Of a stretch of DNA of 64,000 nucleotides, positions 59,322 through 64,000 are shown piece after piece. The stretch's first letter is position 1; the number at the start of each line of letters is the position of its first letter. The translations under genes and the position numbers were made by a program. The DNA lies in contig NZ_CACVAO010000001.1 of assembly GCF_902726645.1 (NCBI RefSeq), forward strand, positions 2,419,362-2,483,361. The letters run 5' to 3'. The notes below the pieces were generated by a model. It was given only the letters and a program-made list of their open reading frames with translations, was not told the origin of the DNA and searched no databases. The stretch is from Halobacillus ihumii. GTDB lineage: Bacteria; Bacillota; Bacilli; Bacillales; Halobacillaceae.

Positions 59322-60467
59322 ATGAGTCATTCATCTTTTGAGACGCGTGTGGTGCATAATAAAGTAGAGCAGGAAACTGCTGTACATAGCAAGTCAACAC
59401 CGGTCTATCAAACCTCTTCGTTTACTTTTAAAGACTTGGACCATTTAGAAAGTTACTATGAGGGAGAGACTGCTTTTTCCTATTCACGAGAAAACAATCC
59501 GAATACAGAGGAACTAGGGCAGTCAGTAGCGAACCTTGAAGAAGCGGAGGCAGGTGTTGCGGCATCTTCAGGTACATCCGCGATTTTAGCTGGAATTCTT
59601 GCTGTAGTTAAAGCTGGTGATCATATTGTAGCAGCTGAAGACCTTTATGGCGGAACATATAACCTGATTACAAAAGAGCTGACTAGTTTTGGTATTGAGG
59701 TTACAATAGTATCTTTTGCTGATCCAAAGGGAGTTGAGCAAGCCATTCAGGAAAATACAAAATTGCTCTACACGGAATCCGTATCTAATCCGTTCTTAAG
59801 AGTGGAAAATTTAGAGAAATTAGTTGAGCTTGCTAGACAATACGGATTATTCACCATGGTTGATAACACATTTGCAACACCCTATTTACTGCAGCCTTGC
59901 AAGCAGGGGGTCGACATTGTCGTTCACAGTGCCACGAAGTATATTGGTGGTCATAGTGATGTCACATCAGGCGTCGTGGTTGGCAGCAAGGAAATTATGG
60001 CACAAGCTAAGCGGAAAGTGATCTCACTTGGTGCAAATTTAAGTCCTTATGAAGCCTGGCTAACCCAAAGAGGGGCAAAGACACTGGCGCTGAGGATGAA
60101 GCGGCAGTCAGCCAACGCAAAGGAAGTGGCTGATTCTTTAAAGCAGGAGGAACTGGTGGAACGTGTCTATTATCCCGATCATGTTTCTGAAAATGGACAT
60201 GGGGCGATTGTTACAATCGAACTTAGCAGAAAAACAGAGATTGAAAGATTCTTTCGTTCTTTAGGTTGGATTAAATTAACCCCAACACTTGGCGGGATAG
60301 AAACAACGGTGTCTTATCCAATTAAAACCTCTCATCGCTCCCTGACAGATGAGGAGAGGAACAAGATTGGTGTCAATGATTATGTAGTGAGGTTGTCGAT
60401 CGGGATAGAGGAATCAGCCGATATGGTTTCTCAGTTTAAAGAAGCGATTACCCATTCTGTAAAATAA
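59322..60467 (+). CDS. PLP-dependent transsulfuration enzyme (cystathionine gamma-synthase/lyase family)
   Basis: A 381-residue Cys/Met metabolism PLP enzyme that either joins or splits cystathionine, or cleaves methionine. The PLP lysine is in HSATKYIGGHSD (near 205); YSRENNPNTEELGQSVANLEEAEAG and TPTLGGIETTVSYPIKTSHRSL are conserved substrate regions. MetB, MetC, MccB and methionine gamma-lyase cannot be separated by eye. AGGAGCG precedes the ATG. It lies upstream of the SAM riboswitch and has its own promoter. Confidence 0.87.
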   Translation: MSHSSFETRVVHNKVEQETAVHSKSTPVYQTSSFTFKDLDHLESYYEGETAFSYSRENNPNTEELGQSVANLEEAEAGVAASSGTSAILAGILAVVKAGDHIVAAEDLYGGTYNLITKELTSFGIEVTIVSFADPKGVEQAIQENTKLLYTESVSNPFLRVENLEKLVELARQYGLFTMVDNTFATPYLLQPCKQGVDIVVHSATKYIGGHSDVTSGVVVGSKEIMAQAKRKVISLGANLSPYEAWLTQRGAKTLALRMKRQSANAKEVADSLKQEELVERVYYPDHVSENGHGAIVTIELSRKTEIERFFRSLGWIKLTPTLGGIETTVSYPIKTSHRSLTDEERNKIGVNDYVVRLSIGIEESADMVSQFKEAITHSVK

Positions 60468-60480
60468 TATTCAAAAATGA

Positions 60481-60510
60481 TTGACTTTTCTAATTGTTGT
60501 ACTTTATAAT
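60481..60510 (+). promoter_or_regulatory. Sigma-A promoter of the met/ssu operon
   Basis: TTGACT at 60481-60486, 18-bp spacer, TATAAT at 60505-60510, about 30 bp before the riboswitch. Confidence 0.75.
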
Positions 60511-60541
60511 TCATAACCATAGCCAAATTAAATAGTAAGTA

Positions 60542-60652
60542 CTCTTATCAAGAGCGGCAGAGGGAATAGGCCCTGCGAAGCCCGGCAACCTTCAAACATC
60601 GGTTTGAAAAGGTGCCAAATCCTACAGATTTTTGAATCTGAGAGATAAGAGG
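60542..60652 (+). ncRNA. SAM-I (S-box) riboswitch aptamer
   Basis: P1 CTCTTATC/GATAAGAG closes the element; AGAGCGGCAGAGGGAATAG, the CCCGGCAACC block and GGTGCCAA are the S-box core. It precedes a terminator and the MetY-type gene. SAM binding is expected to turn the operon off. Confidence 0.97.
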
Positions 60653-60667
60653 AGGACCTGTTTATTC

Positions 60668-60701
60668 AAACCCCTCTTCTTATCGAGAAGAGGGGTTTTT
60701 C
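60668..60701 (+). terminator. Expression-platform terminator of the second S-box
   Basis: AAACCCCTCTTCT pairs with AGAAGAGGGGTTT around TATCG, then TT. The left arm can instead pair with the 3' side of P1, giving the antiterminator. Confidence 0.92.
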
Positions 60702-60782
60702 GCGTTGAAAATCCTTCTTCGAGCCACCCCGAAGCCCTCTTGCTAGTAAAAATTCAACCTATTTCCCAAGGAGGATGTAAAC

Positions 60783-62570
60783 ATGACAAACTCATTTGAA
60801 AGTTACGATTTAAGCACGATTTCACTGCACGGTGGCCAATCCCCTGACCCTACCACTGGATCAAGGGCAGTACCTATTTATCAAACAACGTCTTATGTAT
60901 TCCATGATACCGATCATGCACAGAGCTTATTTGCTCTCGATGAGCCAGGGAATATTTATTCAAGAATTGGAAATCCGACGGTCGATGTATTTGAAAAACG
61001 GATGGCGCTTCTTGAAAATGGCGTAGCTTCTGTAGCCACAGCCTCAGGAATGTCAGCGATTGCCCTTTCTATCTTAAACTTGGCTGGATCAGGTGACGAA
61101 ATTGTTGCGGCTTCAAATTTATATGGAGGCACCTATAATTTATTCGCTAACACTTTGCCGCGGTATGGTATTAAGGTTAATTTCGTTGACCCAGAGGACC
61201 CTGAAAACTTTCGCAATGCATTAACCGACAAGACGAAAGCTGTATTTGCCGAGACCATTGGGAATCCAAGCTTACATGTGTTAGATTTCGAAAAAGTTTC
61301 TGAGATTGCTCATGGCCATGGCGTGCCGCTTATCGTTGACAATACATTCGCTACACCTTATTCCTGTAAGCCGATTGAATTTGGAGCCGATATCGTTGTT
61401 CATTCTGCTACGAAGTGGATCGGAGGTCATGGAACAGCCATCGGTGGAGTGGTAGTTGACGGCGGGAGATTTGATTGGACGAACGGCAAATTCCCAGTTT
61501 TCACTGAGCCAGATGAAAGTTATAACGGGATCCGTTATGCTTCAGATTTTGGCACATTAGCCTTTGTAACGAAACTACGCGTTCAGTTATTAAGGGATTT
61601 AGGTGCCTGCTTAAGTCCGCAAAATGCTTTCCTATTACTGCAAGGACTTGAAACATTGCCGCTGCGTATTGAGCGTCACAACGATAATGCATTAGAGATT
61701 GCTGAATATCTAAAAGGTCACCCTGATGTAGAATGGGTCTCCTATCCAGGATTAAAAGAACACCCTGCCCATTCATTAGCTGATGAATATTTGGAAGGCG
61801 GTTATGGATCGATTGTCAATTTCGGCATCAAAGGCGGCCGTGAAGCGGGTCGACAAGTGATAAACAATATTGCTTTATGGTCACACGTAGCCAACGTAGG
61901 GGATGCGAAGTCGTTGATCATTCACCCTGCTTCAACGACTCACCAGCAGCTATCTGTCGAAGCTCTCGCTAAGAGCGGGGTTTCAGAAGAATTGATCCGT
62001 TTATCTGTCGGTTTAGAATCAGTGAAGGACCTTGTAAATGACCTGGATCGTGCCATTGCGACAGCAACTGGTAAAGAAACTGATTCAGCAATTACTGAAA
62101 ATGATGAAGGTGTAATCAAGTGGGCCCTCCAGTCTGCTCAAGTCACCGAAGAACAGGATGGAGAACAAGTGACTCGTCCGAAGCGGCTGGCGGTTGTAGG
62201 CTTAAGCGGCAAACCTTCTCGTCCCAGCCATCGTTTAGCCCGTAAAATGCAGCGTCTTGGTTATCAAATTGTACCGGTCAATCCGAGAGAGGATGAGGTT
62301 TTGGGAGAAAAAGCATACCCGGACATTAGTTCCATTCCTTTCAAAATAGACGTGGTTCAAATCTTCCGCAGTCCGGAGGCAGCGATTGAAATTGCCAAGG
62401 AAGCAGCAACCGTTCAGCCTGGGGTGTTCTGGCTGCAAGAAGGAGTTATTTCACCGGAAGCAGCACGAATTGCTAGTGAGGCAGGTTTACAAGTGGTTCA
62501 TAACCGTTGTACCTACAAAGAAGCACAGCGCCTGAGAGGGACGATTGATACGTACGCATGCGAAATTTAA
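60783..62570 (+). CDS. metY: O-acetylhomoserine sulfhydrylase fused to a CoA-binding domain
   Basis: The N-terminal ~430 residues are an O-acetylhomoserine aminocarboxypropyltransferase (forms homocysteine from O-acetylhomoserine and sulfide): [21 protein letters not shown] lysine in [12 protein letters not shown] (near 211) and [14 protein letters not shown]. After a short linker, residues about 463-590 form a YccU-type CoA_binding_2 Rossmann domain ([18 protein letters not shown] ... [24 protein letters not shown], then NRCTYKE). Normal MetY proteins are about 430 residues, so this is a fusion. AAGGAGG precedes the ATG. First gene after the riboswitch; ssuA follows after 18 bp. Confidence 0.9.
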   Translation: MTNSFESYDLSTISLHGGQSPDPTTGSRAVPIYQTTSYVFHDTDHAQSLFALDEPGNIYSRIGNPTVDVFEKRMALLENGVASVATASGMSAIALSILNLAGSGDEIVAASNLYGGTYNLFANTLPRYGIKVNFVDPEDPENFRNALTDKTKAVFAETIGNPSLHVLDFEKVSEIAHGHGVPLIVDNTFATPYSCKPIEFGADIVVHSATKWIGGHGTAIGGVVVDGGRFDWTNGKFPVFTEPDESYNGIRYASDFGTLAFVTKLRVQLLRDLGACLSPQNAFLLLQGLETLPLRIERHNDNALEIAEYLKGHPDVEWVSYPGLKEHPAHSLADEYLEGGYGSIVNFGIKGGREAGRQVINNIALWSHVANVGDAKSLIIHPASTTHQQLSVEALAKSGVSEELIRLSVGLESVKDLVNDLDRAIATATGKETDSAITENDEGVIKWALQSAQVTEEQDGEQVTRPKRLAVVGLSGKPSRPSHRLARKMQRLGYQIVPVNPREDEVLGEKAYPDISSIPFKIDVVQIFRSPEAAIEIAKEAATVQPGVFWLQEGVISPEAARIASEAGLQVVHNRCTYKEAQRLRGTIDTYACEI

Positions 62571-62588
62571 TGTAACGGGGGCAAACGG

Positions 62589-63572
62589 ATGAAAACAAAA
62601 TATTTACTCCTTACTCTCACACTTCTACTGACGGTGACCTTAATTGGCTGTTCCAGTAATGCAGAAGGGGAGAGCGGCAAACCTGATAAAGTTACACTTG
62701 ATTATGCTTATTATTCACCGACCAGCCTTGTTTTAAAAGAGAAAGGCTGGGCCGAGGAAGCCTTTAAAGAACAAGGAATCGAAGTAGAATTCGTATTGAG
62801 CCAAGGCAGTAATAAGGCCCTTGAGTTCTTGAACTCAAGCAGTGTAGATTTCAGTTCTTCAGCGGGGGCGGCAGCATTGATGGCAAAGGCGAATGGCTCA
62901 CCGGTTGAGTCAGTGTACTTGTATTCTAAACCTGAGTGGACAGCACTTGTCACAAACGCGGACTCCGGTATTTCTTCCGTCAAGGATTTAAAAGGGAAAA
63001 AAGTTGCCGCTACATTAGGTACAGATCCTTATATTTTCTTAGTTCGAGCTTTAAAGGAGCATGGGATGTCGCCAGATGATATTGAACTGGTCAATTTACA
63101 GCATGCCGATGGGGCAGCAGCCTTAACTGCAGGCAATGTGGATGCATGGGCTGGTCTTGATCCTCACATGGCAAGACTTGAACTTGAATCTGACGCGAAA
63201 CTATTTTACCGCGAACCAACTTTTAATACGTATGGTTCATTAAATGTCCGATCTGAGTACGCTGAAAAGCATCCTCAAATCGTAAAAACAGTGATTGAAG
63301 TATATGAACGAGCACGGAAATGGACGATTGAGCATCCTGAAGAAGCGGCGCAAATATTAGCTGAAGAAGCCAATATTGATTTAGCCGTAGCTAAAAAGGA
63401 AATGGAGCGTAACGACTTTTCCAACCCTATTCCAGGGCAATCCTTAAAAGAGACGGTTAAGGGTGCTGGTGAGGTGTTGAAAGATGTTGAAATCATTGAT
63501 CAAAGTGTAAATATAGAGGAACTAACGAATGAACTTGTTAATCCGAGCTTTGCTAAGGAAGTTATCGAATAA
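62589..63572 (+). CDS. ssuA: Aliphatic sulfonate ABC transporter, binding lipoprotein
   Basis: Captures alkanesulfonates outside the cell for import and desulfonation. The 327-residue protein has lipobox TLIGC (Cys21) and the SsuA/NrtA-like domain: YYSPTSLVLKEKGW, VLSQGSNKALEFLNSSSVDFSSS and GLDPHMARLE. GGGGGCAA precedes the ATG. It lies in one operon with the metY fusion and the ssuC gene under the SAM riboswitch. Taurine or nitrate binding is a less likely alternative given the sulfur context. Confidence 0.87.
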   Translation: MKTKYLLLTLTLLLTVTLIGCSSNAEGESGKPDKVTLDYAYYSPTSLVLKEKGWAEEAFKEQGIEVEFVLSQGSNKALEFLNSSSVDFSSSAGAAALMAKANGSPVESVYLYSKPEWTALVTNADSGISSVKDLKGKKVAATLGTDPYIFLVRALKEHGMSPDDIELVNLQHADGAAALTAGNVDAWAGLDPHMARLELESDAKLFYREPTFNTYGSLNVRSEYAEKHPQIVKTVIEVYERARKWTIEHPEEAAQILAEEANIDLAVAKKEMERNDFSNPIPGQSLKETVKGAGEVLKDVEIIDQSVNIEELTNELVNPSFAKEVIE

Positions 63573-63596
63573 TGGATGGTAGGGAGGAGTGAAAAG

Positions 63597-64000
63597 ATGT
63601 CAAGTCAATCTGAAACAGCCGTCAGACCTTCAGTGGAAAGACGCGGCAAACCAAATTTTAATCCGTTTACATCCAATTTGTTTATAGGAAGTCTCCTCCC
63701 TATTGTTCTTATTATCATTTGGGAAGTTGCTTCAAGAAGTGGATGGGTAGCTCCTTACTTGCTTCCTGCCCCCTCAGTGGTTTTGGAGGAAATAGTAGGA
63801 ATGGCGCAAGAGGGTGAACTATGGGGGCACATATCGATTACTTTATACCGTGTATTTGCAGGGTTTCTATTAGGGATGATAGCGGCTGCGATTTTAGGTG
63901 CTGCTACTGGATATATTAGGATCGTTGAAAAAATCCTTGATCCGATGCTGCAGGCGCTAAGGGCGATTCCGTCATTAGCATGGGTGCCCCTGTTTGTTTT
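63597..64000 (+). CDS. ssuC: Aliphatic sulfonate ABC transporter, permease, 5' part
   Basis: The first 134 codons of a binding-protein-dependent permease; the frame leaves the window open. After a 25-residue polar N-terminus, TM1 is LPIVLIIIWEVASRSG, followed by LLPAPSVVLEE and FAGFLLGMIAAAILGAATGYI. ALRAIPSLAWVPLF is the start of the conserved loop of SsuC/TauC permeases. AGGGAGGAGTGA lies before ATG 63597. An ATPase gene (ssuB) would be expected beyond the window. Confidence 0.87.
   Translation, partial: MSSQSETAVRPSVERRGKPNFNPFTSNLFIGSLLPIVLIIIWEVASRSGWVAPYLLPAPSVVLEEIVGMAQEGELWGHISITLYRVFAGFLLGMIAAAILGAATGYIRIVEKILDPMLQALRAIPSLAWVPLFV

Noticed and set aside
1..64000. Prophage or integrative element around the AimR-like gene
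   Set aside because: No integrase, capsid, terminase, lysis or recombination genes and no attachment-site repeats were seen; neighbours are ordinary chromosomal genes.
1..64000. CRISPR arrays, tRNA and rRNA genes
   Set aside because: No regularly spaced repeats, no cloverleaf sequences and no conserved rRNA segments were recognised on either strand.

Overview
The window looks like a chromosomal segment of a low-GC, endospore-forming Firmicute of the family Bacillaceae. This rests on Bacillus-type ribosome binding sites, a GerA-type germinant receptor operon, DUF3231 and CotF-like spore proteins, bacilliredoxin, a YpuA-like DUF1002 protein, SAM-I riboswitches, a Fur box, a PerR box and a CcpA cre site. 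A complete ectoine/hydroxyectoine uptake operon (ehuBCDA) suggests a halophilic or halotolerant genus such as Halobacillus; the genus is inference. No prophage, integrative element, transposase, rRNA, tRNA or CRISPR array was recognised.

Layout. 1-5 kb: glutaminase 5' end, an ArsR-type regulator with an adjacent frameshifted MFS exporter, a methyltransferase, a Fur-boxed siderophore ABC ATPase and a zinc-ribbon MscL. 5-10.5 kb: DUF3231 spore protein and a gerXA-XB-XC operon. 10.5-18.4 kb: first copy of a dispersed repeat, bacilliredoxin with a CvfC-like protein, a 1141-residue membrane protein and an ABC-2 exporter. 18.4-20.6 kb: SAM-I riboswitch, dimethylsulfone monooxygenase (sfnG) and FMN reductase. 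20.6-26.4 kb: zinc-finger microprotein, formate/nitrite channel, second repeat copy, PerR-boxed catalase, DinB protein, then a two-gene peptide signalling locus. 26.4-36.8 kb: flavodoxin-like protein, GlcD-type oxidase, divergent MurE paralogue, FMN reductase, microproteins around a MoeB/ThiF enzyme, AI-2E permease, YeiH exporter with its LysR regulator. 36.8-45.8 kb: MFS with LysR, CYP152 peroxygenase, ehu operon, acyl-CoA dehydrogenase, quinone-reductase-like flavoprotein. 45.9-59.2 kb: frameshifted CotF-like coat gene, manganese catalase, small proteins, stress proteins, YpuA-like protein, an NprR-like HTH-TPR regulator, ECF sigma factor, Sco lipoprotein, a hydrolase and a PAS-GAF-GGDEF-EAL protein. 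59.3-64 kb: transsulfuration-type enzyme, second SAM-I riboswitch, a MetY/CoA-binding fusion and the start of an ssu sulfonate ABC operon.

Two themes stand out. First, sulfur limitation: two separate SAM-I riboswitches control sulfone oxidation and sulfonate import plus O-acetylhomoserine sulfhydrylation, so both respond to low S-adenosylmethionine. Second, peptide signalling: a 345-residue TPR protein resembling phage AimR receptors, but without room for the N-terminal DNA-binding domain, is translationally coupled to a secreted precursor carrying three copies of DPGDPGMG. This arbitrium-like or Rap-Phr-like module lies outside any visible prophage and is the best candidate here for an undescribed system. 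A divergent mini-unit with a palindromic operator lies opposite it.

All family assignments come from reading motifs and remembered family features; no database search was run.
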